DNA of 64,000 bases from Marasmius tenuissimus (GCA_029532415.1 JAQOTA010000052.1:1240001-1304000); one strand, 5' to 3'; shown: positions 45,204 through 57,322, numbered from the stretch's first letter. A program made the numbers and translations. The notes: generated from the letters alone by a model not told the origin.

Positions 45204-47210
45204 ATGGCTACGTGAGTTCTCTCGTCGTCTCTTCTCAGCGACGGCTTCTAATGTTCACGCGTAGCGGAGACATTGGACTTATTGGTTTGGCCGTCATGGT
45301 ATGTCTTTTCCACGTCGTGTCGCTTTATCGGGCTCAAACGGAATCCTTTGTAGGGCCAAAACCTCATCCTCAACATGAACGACAAAGGCTTCAATGTTGT
45401 GGCTTACAATCGTACAACCGAGAAAGTTGATCGATTCCTTGCTAACGAAGCCAAAGGTCTGAGTCCTCCGCAAATTCGTGGGCCTTTCGACTCTGATCGC
45501 GTTCTCATATAGGCACCAACATTCAGGGAGCTCACACCATTCAAGATCTTTGCTCCAAGCTCAAGCGACCCCGCAAAATCATCTTGCTCGTCAAAGCTGG
45601 TCAAGCTGTTGATGACTTCATTGCTCAGCTCATTCCTCATCTGGAGCAGGGAGACATTGTCATCGATGGTGGTAACTCGCACTACCCTGACTCTATTCGT
45701 CGCACCAAGGAGCTTGAGGACAAAGGCCTTCTCTTTGTTGGCTCTGGTGTGTCGGGAGGTGAGGAAGGTGCCCGTCATGGACCCTCTCTCATGCCCGGTG
45801 GTTCCACCGCGGCCTGGCCCCACATCAAGGAGATTTTCCAAAAGACCTCCGCTCAAGCGTACGGGGAGCCTTGCTGTGACTGGGTCGGTGAGACTGGATC
45901 TGGACACTACGTGAAAATGGTCCACAACGGTGAGCACATATCCTTGACGCACCTTCATCACTTACTGATTCCCATTCGTACGACAGGTATCGAATATGGT
46001 GACATGCAGCTGATCGCGGAAGCCTACGACATCTTGAAGAGAGGTTTGGGCCTCCCAGAAGATGAGATTGCCGACATCTTCACCAAGTGGAACAAGGGCG
46101 TCCTCGACTCGTTCCTCATCGAAATCACCGCGGGTATCCTCAAATTCAAGGACGACGACGGTGAACCAGTTTTGACCAAGATCTTGGATCAGGCCGGTCA
46201 GAAAGGTACCGGTAAATGGACTGCCATCGCTGCTCTTGATGCCGGTTCTCCGGGTATGTAATGGACAACCACTTCTTGTACTTCTCCCACTGAACACTGG
46301 TCCAGTGACCCTCATCGGCGAGGCCGTCTTCGCTCGATGCTTGTCCGCACTCAAGGAGGAGCGTGTGCGTGCCAGCAAAATCATCGCCGGGCCCCAGAAG
46401 GAGCCGTTCCGTGGGGATAAGCAACTCTTCATTGACGATTTGGAACAAGCTCTCTACGCCTCCAAGATCATCTCCTACACCCAGGGCTTCCTGTTGATGC
46501 GTCAAACCGCCAAGGATGTGAGTTTATCTTCCTCACATAGTTGCACATGTACTCAGTGTCATTACTCAGCTCAACTGGCACCTCAACTATGCAGGTATTG
46601 CCAGTATGTGGCGTGGAGGCTGCATCATCAAGGTGCTCACGCTCACCTACCTTTCTCCTATCTAACGCTGACATGTCAAACACAGAGTGTGTTCTTGAGT
46701 GATATTACCAACGCCTTCAACAAGAACAAAGAACTCGAATCCCTCCTCTTTGACGATTTCTTCAACAAGGGTAAGTTCGACGTGGCAACCATTCTCGGCC
46801 CATCTCTGATCTCCTCAACTACAGCTGTTCACAAGGCACAACCTGGCTGGCGTCGTGTCATCGCACAAGCTGTCCTCTGGGGCATTCCTACACCCGCTTT
46901 CAGCACTGCACTTGCCTTCTTCGATGGATACCGAAGCGAGATTGTTCCGGCTAACCTCCTCCAAGCTCAGGTCTGTACGGCCGTACCTTCTTTCAATGAC
47001 AACACTCATCGTTCATTAGCGTGACTACTTCGGTGCCCACACCTTCCGTGTCCTCCCTGGCAAAGAGAACGAGCGCTTCAAGCCCGGCCAAGACATCCGT
47101 GAGTTTCACCCTACCCGAATCAAGATTGAACAGCTGCTTATCTTTCGACTGCAGACGTCAACTGGACTGGCCGTGGTGGAAACGTCTCCGCATCGACCTA
47201 CAACACATAG
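45204..47210 (+). CDS. GND1: 6-phosphogluconate dehydrogenase, decarboxylating
   Basis: It oxidises 6-phosphogluconate to ribulose 5-phosphate, yielding NADPH, in the cytosol. The first exon is 8 bases (ATGGCTAC, then GTGAGT); joined exons give [15 protein letters not shown] (Rossmann fold) and [20 protein letters not shown]. Further motifs: [39 protein letters not shown] (substrate site), [20 protein letters not shown], and the signature [14 protein letters not shown]. The C-terminal part has [19 protein letters not shown] and [16 protein letters not shown], ending [15 protein letters not shown]. All catalytic parts are visible. It continues the pathway step of the lactonase at 13695-14539. 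Confidence 0.96.
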
Positions 47211-47440
47211 ATGCTATCGATGGGCCGTTGAAGGAATTTGGTTTGCGTTGTAGTTCTACCACACACGATAAAAAGAATAGTGTACCGAATTAGTGTATAT
47301 AGAAGTGTGTATTCAGACTCGATATTCTCTAGAGGCTGAGACTTGTACAATCGCGGGTCCCGTATAAGGTGGCTTGGTGTTGTGAATGACGAATACGAAT
47401 TCGGGTAAAACTCGGATAATCTTTCATTCTTCCGACCGCC

Positions 47441-49899
47441 ATGTGCGGAATTTTCTTCTGCGCCCGAAATATCGACTCGATTCCATCTAATGAGACGGTG
47501 GAGTGTCTAGAAAGGCTACGAAACGTCAATGCTGCTCGCGGTCAGCTCAATTTCCTGTTCTACATTCAAATACGCTGAGTTGAGGTCTGCTTCCAAACTC
47601 CCAAGGCCCCGACACGAATCGATCATGCATCGTCAACAGTTCAGATGAAGAATCTCAGAATGGACCGACCCCCTCTGGAATATCAATGGAGTTTTTTGCC
47701 TCGGAATTGCACTTGAGAGGAGATCTACCTGTGATACAGCCTCACGAGAAAGATGGAGATATCTTGTGTTGGAATGGAGAAGTACTTTCGCGTCGTTGAA
47801 TTCGTTGACATAGTACTCAGCAGCTGGCCAGGTCTTTGGAGGAATGCAAGTCAGTCGAAATCGATCGGTCCGCGTGATAATCGGCGGAGCATTCATCTGT
47901 GTAGCTCTAGATATCGCCACAGGAGAACGATGGAGTCAAGGTTTTCAACGCTCTTCATGCTACGCGGAATGAGGAGGACGTTTGCAACTTCTTTACTTCC
48001 ATCGAAGGACCGTAAGTCCAGTTCAAACACGTTGATCCAAGCCGGAACTCGATTTATTTGCCTCCAGCTACGCGTTTGTCTTTTATTCCGTGAGTATTAG
48101 ATTCAATGTTCCTCTCTCGCGACATTCGAGTACCAAGAAATTCCTCCAGAAAGCAACACACAAGCTCTATTTTGCCCGTGATCCGCTTGGTCGTAGATCT
48201 CTCCTGATACATCGACCCTCAGCTACTCGGCCGTGGTTTCTGCTTGCCTCTGTTTCCGCTGGCGACGATCCTGCATACTCTTTCGAGGAGGTGTCTACTG
48301 GTCATATCCATGTAATTGACCTTCAGCTAGTTGCGGCTCGTGGGGTGCGTATTCTTTGTCGAACCTTGCCGTCTTGGACCTGACGTTACACCAGTTGCTA
48401 TATTCTGAGGATTACTCCACGTCTATTTCACGGCAATCGAAAAATGGACAGTTTCCATACGTGAGTGCCTACATTCCGAAACTACGGGAGGTTGACCATA
48501 GCATCAAGGCAGAGCCGGTAAACGTCAATCCTACTCTACCTCCGGAGGATCACCCAGTACCGCCGATAAAGTCTCTGGATGTGATTCCAGAATGGCTAGC
48601 CACCCCGGTGGACCAATTGATTACACAGTTGGACCTCAGCGTTCGCAATCGAGTGCGAGACATCCCAAGAAAAGAGTAAGTGATAAAGGACGGTGTTGCG
48701 TACTCAATCTGACTCCTTTCTCAGGTCCCCAGATGCTGCCAGGGTTGCTGTACTTTTTAGTGGTGGGATTGACTCGACAATAATCACCCTCTTAGCGGAT
48801 AGGTGGGTCTTCGCAATCAACAAGAGACCATGGACGCTCACTTGGTTGCTAGACACGTCCCTCGAGATGAGCCCATTGATCTCCTCAACGTTGCATTTGA
48901 GAATCCGCGGAAAATCAAGCTGAAGGCTGAAGGGAACATTGGTGGCCTTCCAAAGCGAGAGAAGAAGAAGCGGGCGCTACAGGATGAAATCAAACCTAAA
49001 GCCACTTACAATGTTCCCGATCGATTGACAGGCTTTCAAGAGGTAGAGGAGCTCCGGCGGTTATGCCCTGGTCGAAAATGGAATTTTGTGAGTGTTGGTT
49101 CCGAAACAGAAATGCGTTGCCTGAGACAACTCTCTAGGTGGAGATCAACGTGCCGTACGAGGTATGTCAACCTCATTGGACTTGTAAGCACGATTGCTGA
49201 TCTCAATGAAATCAGGAATCGCAAGCTGCTCGGCCTATCATTGAGGGACTTATGCTCCCCGGTAGAACGGTCATGGACTTGGTATGGATATTCTATCGCA
49301 ATCAGGCTTCATCTTAACCCCGCATTAGAGTCTTGCGCAAGCCTTGTACTTCGCCTCTCGTGGTATCGGCGTCGTAAAAACGGACTGTGATAGCGAACCG
49401 GTTCCCTATAAAAGCACTGCGCGAGTGTTGCTCAATGGTCTTGGGTCGGACGAGCTACTTGGAGGTTACGGTCGGCATCGCACAGCGTTCACCCACGTCG
49501 GAGGATGGGAAGCAGTGATAAAGGAGGTAAGGTCGAACTTTAAGAGAAGTGGTTAACTTGTTGAACTCCCTCAAACGTTTCTGTAGCTTCAACTCGAGAT
49601 AGAACGCATACCGACACGTAATCTAGGTCGGGATGACCGGGTTATATCATCTCATGGCAAGGAAACACGACATCCTTTCCTCGATCTCAATCTTGTGTCT
49701 TTTTTGGCGCAGCTTCCCGTACATATGAAGCTGGACCCAAGGCTAGAGCTAGGTGTGGGTGATAAGATGCTGTTACGATTAGCAGCTCACAAGCTGGGCC
49801 TAGTTGAAGCGAGTTGCAGGAAGAAGAAAGCGATGCAATTCGGGAGTCAGTCCGCTAGAATGGAAGGAGAGAAGCGCGGGGATGCAGATATACAGTAGA
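47441..49899 (+). CDS. Asparagine-synthetase-like protein (ASNSD1 family)
   Basis: The protein begins MCGIFFCARN, exposing Cys2 as in N-terminal-nucleophile amidotransferases. ELHLRGDLPVIQPHEKDGDI, SIEGPYAFVFY and KLYFARDPLGRRSLLIHRP make up the glutaminase-like domain. The synthetase domain has DAARVAVLFSGGIDSTIITL (the SGGIDS ATP pyrophosphatase loop), YFASRGIGVVKT and VLLNGLGSDELLGGYGRHRT. This order and the divergent linker match ASNSD1 and yeast YML096W rather than Asn1/Asn2. The true reaction is not known. At least eight introns. It lies 230 bases after 6PGDH, on the same strand. Confidence 0.88.
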
Positions 49900-50080
49900 T
49901 AGACACAGTAGACAGAGGCAAATATAAAGCTCATTCTCGACGCACTACTAATTATCGTTCGCGAGTTTTTATGACACGAGCAGCGAGCCGCCGTGGGCGC
50001 CAATTCTTGCCGAATAGACGCGTTTCTCGGGCCTCTTCCGTCACTTGAACCGACGCGGCTGTCTTCAACTCCTCCTTACA

Positions 50081-51267
50081 ATGGCATTCGCACAACACGC
50101 TTCTAGGTTGATAGGTGAGCCTCTTTGCCTCCCGTTCCAGGCATAGAACTCAAGTTTCTCCCTAGTTCCTCTTGCGGTGGCTGCTGTTGGGATACAGGCT
50201 AGCATTTACGATGTCCCTGGAGGGTTTCGGGCTGTAATGTTCGACAGGTTTTCTGGAGTAAAGGACGTCGTAAGCCCATGAATCCCTCTCTTTCTGTATC
50301 TTTCTCTCATTATTTGGCTCAAGGCGGCAGGAGAAGGCACACATTTCTTGGTTCCATGGTTGCAACGCGCAATTTTGTACGACTGCCGAATCAAACCTCG
50401 GGTGGGCTTGCAACGTCTGTGGCTCGTCACATAAACACTGCTTTAACATGGGTCTACCAGAATATCTCTACCACAACCGGGTCCAAGGACTTGCAGATGG
50501 TCTCGATAACTCTTCGTGTCCTGTCCCGTCCGGACGTCGAGCACCTTCCCAAGATTTACCAAGGCCTCGGACTGGACTATGATGAAAGGGTCCTCCCATC
50601 CATAGGAAATGAAGTCCTCAAGAGCATTGTCGCACAGTTTGATGCTGCAGAGTTGATCACTCAGCGAGAAGTGGTATGGCTTTCTTGATCGTATGACTCG
50701 GCTCCCGCTCCTCATTCTCGGCCCAGGTATCATCCAGAATCCGAGCAGATTTGCTTCAACGTGCCGGTGAATTCAACATCAAACTTGAAGACGTCTCCAT
50801 CACACACCTTACCTTTGGAAAGGTAACAGACTTGTGCTACTGCCGTGTTGGTTGAGCTCACAAATCACAGGAATTCACTCAAGCAGTCGAGGCCAAACAG
50901 ATCGCGCAACAAGGTCAGGACATCGTAAATCGATAGGCACCATGCTCAATACCTTCCTCAGATGCTGAACGGGCGAAGTTCATTGTTGAAAAGGTGTGTT
51001 GATGTGGTTGCGGTCATTATCAACAAAACGTGCTCATGTATCCCATAGGCTGAACAAGAGCGTCAAGCCGCGGTTATTCGGGCTGAGGGTGAGGCAGAAG
51101 CGGCAAAAACAATATCACAAGCCCTGGAGAAGGCGGGCGAGGCGTTCGTTGCCTTCCGAAAAATTGAGGCTAGCAAGGCAATTGCCCAGTCGCTCTCCTC
51201 GAATCCCAACGTCACCTATGTGCCGAGTGGAGGCAGCAATCTCCTTCTGCAAGTACCCAACAAGTAG
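50081..51267 (+). CDS. PHB1: Prohibitin 1
   Basis: PHB1 and PHB2 form ring complexes in the mitochondrial inner membrane that stabilise proteins and regulate the m-AAA protease. The start gives [11 protein letters not shown], then a hydrophobic stretch [20 protein letters not shown] and [15 protein letters not shown]. Others: [87 protein letters not shown] and the coiled-coil tail with [20 protein letters not shown]. The PHB1 type is favoured by HFLVPW, by [19 protein letters not shown] at the end, and by its length of about 275 residues. Confidence 0.93.
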
Positions 51268-51624
51268 TTACCTAGTAGACAGACCCGTAACGACGAGTTT
51301 TGAAAATTACCTATTCGGCAACTTTAAATACGTCGAAATGAGGCCGACTCCAAGAGTTTGCAACGTTATCAGTGCCTTGGAAAAAATTCCCACGACTAGG
51401 TGTCTGCTCTCTACCTTGATCAGTGTTCCGTGTCTGTATCTTTTTTTCTCCTCTCTTTTCCTCTCCGTCTCTATCTCGTCTCTTTCCTCCTCTCTCTAAC
51501 GGACTTGTCTCCCGTATCCTGTCTGTTATTTTCTGTCTTTCGTACGTTTCTTCCCCCTGAAATCAAGCGCCTCGCTTGCTCACTAGTTCAGATAGATCTC
51601 TTTTCTCTCTTCATCTTCTCAATC
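51268..51624 (+). other. Pyrimidine-rich 5' flank of the three-RRM gene
   Basis: From about 51430 to 51620 the plus strand is dominated by T and C (TCTCTC and TTTTTTCTCC type). It is likely the 5' UTR of the next gene. No gene is seen. Confidence 0.5.
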
Positions 51625-53122
51625 ATGAATCCAGTCGGTATGGGAAACCCAGCTGAGGCGCCGGTGAGTTGTCAAGCCATTTTCTTCACCTTTCGACCGA
51701 CTGATCTTATTGGGCTTCCCTCGTACCCGAATCGCTAGAGACGTGCCCATCTATATGTCGGCAACCTCAGCCCGCGTGTTACTGAGTACATGCTTACCGA
51801 AATTTTCGCCGTCGCGGGACCCGTGCAGCATGTCAAAATCATTCCAGACCGCAACTACCAGCATGGAGGGTTGAACTATGGTTTCGTGGAGTACATGGAC
51901 ATGCGCGCTGCTGAAACCGCCCTCCAAACTTTGAACGGTCGTAAAATCTTCGACACTGAAATTCGTGTCAACTGGGCCTATCAGGGACAGCAAAACAAGG
52001 AGGATACCACCGGTCATTTCCACGTATTCGTGGGCGACCTCAGTCCTGAGGTCAATGACGAAGTACTCGCCAAGGCCTTCAGCGCCTTTGGTACTATGTC
52101 GGACGCTCGAGTCATGTGGGACATGAACTCAGGAAAATCCCGTGGCTACGGATTTTTGGCGTTCAGAGACAAGACTGACGCTGAGCAGGCTATCGCTACC
52201 ATGAACGGTGAATGGCTTGGCTCTCGCGCGATTCGCGTGAACTGGGCCAATCAGAAGACTCAGGGTGCTCCTGCTCCTGGTGCCGTGGCGTCACCGCGTC
52301 CTGGAGGAGCTGGAACCGCCCCTGCCCCCATCAATTTCCAGGGTGGTCCCTTGTCTTACGAGTCCGTCGTTCAGCAGACCCCTGCGTACAATACCACCGT
52401 TTACGTCGGCAACCTCGTCCCATATTGCACTCAAGCGGATCTCATTCCTCTATTCCAATCCATTGGCTACCTGTCCGAAATTCGCATGCAAGCCGACCGA
52501 GGTTTCGCGTTTGTGAAGCTTGACACTCATGAACATGCGGCGATGGCCATCGTTCAGTTGCAGGGTCAGATGGTTCACGGGCGGCCTATCAAGTGCAGCT
52601 GGGGCAAGGACAGAGCGGATGGAGCCGTGGCGTCTACGCCTATAAGTCCTACTGCTGCTCCCGCATCTCCTTATGGAAATATGGTGAGTTCATTCCTCCA
52701 GATTCATTACCTATCTTTGACTCACAAACATGGGCAGCCCATGTACGGTATGCCTCAACCCAACACCTACGGTCAATATGGGTTTGGTGGATACGGTGGA
52801 TTCCCCAATCAAGCCGCAGGGGCTGGTGCCGCTGCACCTGGCGCCGCCGGAATGCCACAACCTGCCACGGCTGGGGCTGGTCTCGGCTTAGCCAATGCTG
52901 CTCAGCAGCCAGGTGCCGATCCCAACGCTGCCGCCGCTGGGCAAGCCGGCCAAGCTCAGTGGGCCGGAGCCGATCCGTCCTCGTATTACTCAAACTACTG
53001 GGGAGGTGCGTAGCGGTCCCTTTTAGGTCGTGACAATTTACTGAATGATCCTCCTAGGATACTACGGTCAACAAGCACCCGGCCAGCAGGCTGGTGGCGA
53101 CACCCAGATGCAAGCACCTTGA
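51625..53122 (+). CDS. PUB1: Three-RRM RNA-binding protein, PUB1/TIA-1 type
   Basis: Proteins of this type bind U-rich RNA and affect mRNA stability, splicing and stress granules. RRM1: HLYVGNLSPRVTEYMLTEIF, with YGFVEYMD as RNP1. RRM2: HVFVGDLSPEVNDEVLAKAF and KSRGYGFLAFRDKTDAEQAI. RRM3: TTVYVGNLVPYCTQADLIPL, ending IKCSWGKD. A Gly/Ala/Pro/Gln-rich low-complexity tail (QYGFGGYGGFPNQAAGAGAA) follows; the last intron joins YWGG to YYGQQAPGQQAGGDTQM. The 5' and 3' flanks are both pyrimidine-rich. S. cerevisiae Nam8 is a related alternative. Confidence 0.93.
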
Positions 53123-53908
53123 TCTGCCACGATCACCAATGTCATGTATCATCCCTCGGCCCCTGGCCACTCCTTGTGATGTTCTCTTTGCTCTAATAGT
53201 ATATATGCACATTGCCTTTCCACCCTGAAGAATAAATTTCTTGCTAGTTTCTGCTTCGCAATTCCCCTTCTTTCTGTGTCTTAGTACCCAGTTCTTCGAT
53301 TTCACTGTCCTCTTTTCTTTATTTGTTCCTGTGATCCAGCTCATTCTTCTCTCTCAGATCGTACAAGTGTGTAAAATCTCATCTCATCACTCGTGTCAGA
53401 TTCTCCTCCATATCCTCGTTTTCCCTCTCGTCCTTTTTCTTCCTTATTTGCTTGTCTGTATCCTTTGACCTCTGACACGATGACTCGATTCCTCTCACTG
53501 TTTTTCTGATACTCTTCTGTTTCCGCCCCGACACTAAAGATTTACTCAGTCCCAAGAATGATAATTTCTCCGTGGCATTATCAGTAGATGTATCGATACT
53601 TTCCTCTCATCCAACATGGATAACACGACAGTTTTCATTTGACAAATGTAGGCGACGATTGCAACAGATTCAGAGCGGGAGCTTAAGTGAACAGTGAACG
53701 TTGAACCCTTGGGTTGTGGTCTGGTCCCACAGGGGTGCGGTCGCACGGAGGTCCATGGACTCAAGTCCACAGGTCCTGCTCGTGGCGCAGTGGCATGGGA
53801 ATGGGACTTCGGCATGACTTGTACTTGACCTTTTTGGATCGTTTTGGCCATGCCCATCGCCTTCAGTCTTTCAACCATTTCCACCACCTCTTCGTACTTC
53901 TTGAAAAC
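53123..53908. other. Intergenic region with pyrimidine-rich tract, 786 bases
   Basis: 53230-53520 is T/C-rich and is likely the 3' UTR of the three-RRM gene. 53560-53908 is the promoter and leader of the copper transporter. No gene is seen. Confidence 0.5.
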
Positions 53909-54563
53909 ATGGACATGGACGGAATGGATATGGGGGGCGGCTCGTCTGGCGGGGTCTCAATGATGTCCATGATGACACCCTGGTTGCATTTCAACGCATC
54001 CGACGATACCCTCCTCTTTAAGTCGCTGCGACCACGATCACCGGGCGCGATTGCAGGAGCTTGCATTGCGCTGATAGCGGTGAGTCTCTTGGAACGCTGG
54101 CTGTCGGGAGTGAGGGCCAAACTGGAAGCATATTGGAGGACTAGGTAGGTACACGACCCAATGCAGCAGAACTGCTCGACCAAATACTGTACACAGGAGT
54201 CTTTCAGCCAAGAAGCATGACTCCCCCGCTTCTTCATCGGATGGTACCGACGAGAAAGTCACTGGGGAAGATTTCTCGAGGACGTCCGCTAGAAAGGCCT
54301 CCCGTAGGACCGTCGCCCCTTTCATTGCGAGATACGACGTTCCCCGAGGGACTCTTTTCTCCCTTCAAGCTCTTTTAGGCTATATTCTTATGTTGTCTGT
54401 CATGTGAGTACAGAGAGTAAACTATTTTTCTTCTCACTGCCCTGATACAAATCGAAGGACGTTCCAAGCAGCCTTCATCATATCAATTGTTGTCGGGCTG
54501 GGCCTCGGAGAGATGTTGTTTGGCCGTATGGGAAATGCTCGTGGACATGGCGTACTGCACTAA
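53909..54563 (+). CDS. CTR: CTR-family high-affinity copper transporter
   Basis: CTR proteins form trimers that import Cu(I). The start gives the Met-rich copper-capture sequence MDMDGMDMGGG, then MMSMMTPWLHFNASDDTLLF. TM1 is SPGAIAGACIALIAVSLLER; a soluble loop (about 45 residues, KHDSPASSSDGTDEKVTGED) lies between two introns. TM2 is QALLGYILMLSVM with the M-x-x-x-M motif; TM3 is FIISIVVGLGLGEMLFGRMG with G-x-x-x-G. The tail ends GHGVLH, without a clear CxC. The frame is open upstream to 53714 with Met codons near 53790, but those residues are not CTR-like. Introns use GTAGGT and GTGAGT donors. Two copper-binding-protein genes follow within 2.2 kb on the same strand. Confidence 0.93.
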
Positions 54564-54809
54564 ATTGTAACGGTATGCATGTAATGGTGCACCTTCGGGA
54601 CGTGATCCATATGGTTTCTATTACTTTCACTCAAGGGCTAGCCCTGGACTCTGATAGTAGGGCGCTAGCGACGCCACCATCTCGAGCTGAAGACCCGAAT
54701 GTCACTGCGAAGAGCTTTAATCAAAGGACGAAAAACTTTTTGTTCCTCCGCTCTGCCAAGATAAAAGCACGTCGTGAGCTCTGAGAAGCATACACCCCTC
54801 GGTTGCGCG

Positions 54810-55677
54810 ATGCGGTTTGCTTCTGTGCCCTTACTCCTCGCATGTTACGCCAGCGTTGTGCACGCACACTTCAGGCTCCAATTTCCACAACCCCGTGGAG
54901 AATTTGTTGCTCAGAAAGAGCTGGACTTCTGCGGTGAGAATCATCACACGTATGATCAGCAGGCACTCTCTTAGAACCTTTAATTTTCTAGGAGGATATC
55001 CGGAGGCAGTCAGTAACAGATCCTCGTTCCCACTTTCGAAAGGTTCGTTCTCGATTAGTACGGGTCATACTAACTGGGTCGGTGAGTACGCGCTCTACAC
55101 GGTCGGCGGAGGATGCGCGAGGCTAATCAAGTGATGCCCTGAAGTTGGGGTTATTCTCTCCACCTCCCAGAATCCCAGGACATGGGAAGATTTCTATGCC
55201 AATGGGCAACAACAACTGGTTCGCGACTATGCCAAATCTCCGGACGCCGGAACATATTGTATTCCCCTGGATTTGAGCTCGACTGGGATTGCAGACGTGA
55301 AGGACGGGGCGAACGTTACAATCCAGGTGTGTACACCGACAGAATTACTGCAGTGGACCAGTCAATCCATTTCTCGACGACAGGTCGTTTTCGCTGGAGG
55401 AGACGGTAATTTATACCAGGTGAAAGTGATACGAGAGCTCGTCATGATCAGCATTGACGATAGTTTATTCCAGTGCGCAGACTTGACCCTGTCGAATAGT
55501 GCGACAGTCCCACCGTGCTCCAACATGACGGCAACGACCAGTGGTTCTTCTCCGACAAGCAGCAGTGATGGCAGCTCAGGATCCAATAACGGCGGTGTCA
55601 CTATTCACTGTGGCGCTTTCTTCACGTTCGCAACATGCTTAATATCGATCCTAGTCCTGAACGGTCTCCTTTTGTAA
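54810..55677 (+). CDS. BIM1: X325/BIM1-like copper-binding GPI-anchored protein, copy A
   Basis: The start at 54810 encodes a 19-residue signal peptide ending VVHA, then HFRLQFPQPRGEF. The mature N-terminal His is a possible part of a histidine brace, as described in the LPMO-like X325 family, which includes Cryptococcus Bim1. A second His is at mature position 48 (GHTNWV), and VVFAGGDGNLYQCADLTL carries a likely Asp ligand. Four cysteines are conserved with copy B. The C-terminus has a Ser/Gly-rich spacer and CLISILVLNGLLL, a GPI-anchor signal. Introns: after the FC-G codon (54934-54991), after HTNWV, after IQ and after LYQ. Bim1 works with Ctr1 in copper uptake, and the neighbour here is a CTR transporter. 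No reaction is assigned. Confidence 0.87.
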
Positions 55678-55900
55678 CTATACTAGCCGCCGTGAGAACA
55701 CCGTGCTGCCTTTCCCAGGGCTTCCGCGACGCAAAGGAGAACCACACTGAAACTATTTTTGCCATGTGCCATCTGATAGTAACTAATGCAAAATGTAACT
55801 TCTATAAACATACCCGTCGATGAAAAACTTTTTATCCACGCAATGAAACTAATACTTAAGCTGCATTTGCACGTCTAGATCTACACTGAACCCTTTTGCG

Positions 55901-56740
55901 ATGTTGTTGCTCAAGTCAATCTTCCATCTCTCACTGTTTCTCTTGGTGAAGGCACATTTCAAGTTGCAGTTCCCCTCACCCCGCGGAGCCTTTAACGAGG
56001 AGAATGAACCAAATTTTTGTGGCATGTCCTTCAATCCATACGCCATGCGATGAGTGGTAATTGACCTACGCTCCTACAGATGGCTACACCACCCCAGCGA
56101 CCAACAGGACGACTATATCCATGACGGACAGTTACATAGCGCTGTTGTCCGAACATACAAATTGGGTCGGTGAGTGCTTTACAGAGCTTGAGGATGAATA
56201 CCTCTCATTATTGGCTCTAGTCGCCGTTCTTTTGGCGAATTCTACCAACCCAACCTCGTTCGACAACTTTACTCAGATTACATCGTTTACTCGCAATACT
56301 GGAGAAGGAACCTTTTGCATGCCATTTAGCCTGGCGAAAAGTAACGCGACGGGCTTGGACCTCAAGACCGGACAGAATGTTACCTTACAAGTACGCGTTG
56401 CCCCTGCTAGTGTACACGACCTACCTAACGATCGACTGCAGATCGAGTTTGCTGGCGATGATGGTAGCCTCTTCCAGGTTAGCGCCCAATTGCTTTCCTT
56501 TTTGTGATGGGCGCTCAACTGTGAACGTAGTGCGCTGACGTTACTCTCTCAAATTCCACCACGGATTCTACACCGACTTCCGGTTGCACGGCTGGGAACC
56601 TCCAAGAAACAGATGGAACAGCGAGCAATGGGACAGGAGCATCAGGGGGGAACAACGGTACCGAAGCGATGACGGTTACCACGGCCATCCCTGGTATAGC
56701 GGTCGCTCTCGCCTTGATAAGCCTCCTCCTCGCCATTTAA
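55901..56740 (+). CDS. BIM1: X325/BIM1-like copper-binding GPI-anchored protein, copy B
   Basis: Paralogue of copy A, 223 bases downstream. The signal peptide is [18 protein letters not shown], and the mature protein begins [14 protein letters not shown]. The second His is again at mature position 48 (EHTNWV); [20 protein letters not shown] follows. All four introns match those of copy A in place and phase, including one after the FC codon whose donor is GC (GCATGT, 56022-56079). Potential N-glycosylation sites are frequent (NRT, NST, NAT, NGT). The C-terminus [19 protein letters not shown] is a GPI-anchor signal. The GT alternative at this donor would lose the conserved Cys, so GC is preferred. 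Confidence 0.85.
56022..56079 (+). other. GC-AG intron in X325 copy B
   Basis: A 58-base intron with donor GCATGT and acceptor CTACAG. The position and phase equal the GT-AG intron 54934-54991 in copy A, and splicing keeps F-C before D-G-Y. Confidence 0.65.
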
Positions 56741-57322
56741 ACTCCACGATCGATCGAAGGGTACTGTTCCAGCTCTGGTCCCCCCTTGAATAAAGGACCA
56801 CGGTTTGATGGATGAACCAGTGCTCTGACCTCGAAATTGCCGAATATGGCCGACTACGATACTCATATTTAACACCTTGCCAACACCTTGCCAATATATT
56901 TCGGGTTTAGATGAATGTGCCAGTGGGAACTTACCAACACGCTGTATACAGCTCTTGACAGGCTGCGCTTATAGGTCCTTTCCTCTCAACTCGGAGTCTC
57001 GAGTCATATCGAGTCGTCAAATCCCTCTTGTCTAAGCCTCGGATATAGTCCGTACCTTGTTCATTCTAAGTATTTTCAATCCAAGCCAGCGTCGGTCAGC
57101 ATCCTCGGGTAAAAGTGCCTCGGAAGGTAGACGGATGAAAAAAATATAGCCCGCTTGTTCCGCAGTTATGTACTGTGATGCCGCAGTGGCAGTGGCCCTT
57201 GAGCGTCGTGTCCCTGTTATTTAAACCTCTGGAGCCAGAAAGGAGCGATGCGAACCCACCCCCTACCCCTACTCCGTTCACGATAGTCACTGCTGGGTTT
57301 CCTTCTATCAGCAAATCTGAAG
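56741..57322. other. Intergenic region with a short tandem repeat, 582 bases
   Basis: An 11-base unit AACACCTTGCC occurs twice at 56871-56892. The region carries the 3' flank of X325 copy B and the promoter of the hypothetical gene. I see no gene. Confidence 0.5.

Noticed and set aside
53714..53908. Upstream extension of the CTR reading frame
   Set aside because: The residues are His/Arg-rich and unlike CTR N-termini; the Met-rich start at 53909 fits better.
54810..56740. Classical AA9-type lytic polysaccharide monooxygenases
   Set aside because: The N-terminal His and His48 are shared, but the short length, the HFRLQFPxPRG start, QCAD motif and GPI signal fit the X325/Bim1 group, which is reported to lack oxidative cleavage.
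56871..56892. Tandem AACACCTTGCC as a possible CRISPR or satellite
   Set aside because: Only two copies of an 11-base unit; a minor repeat.
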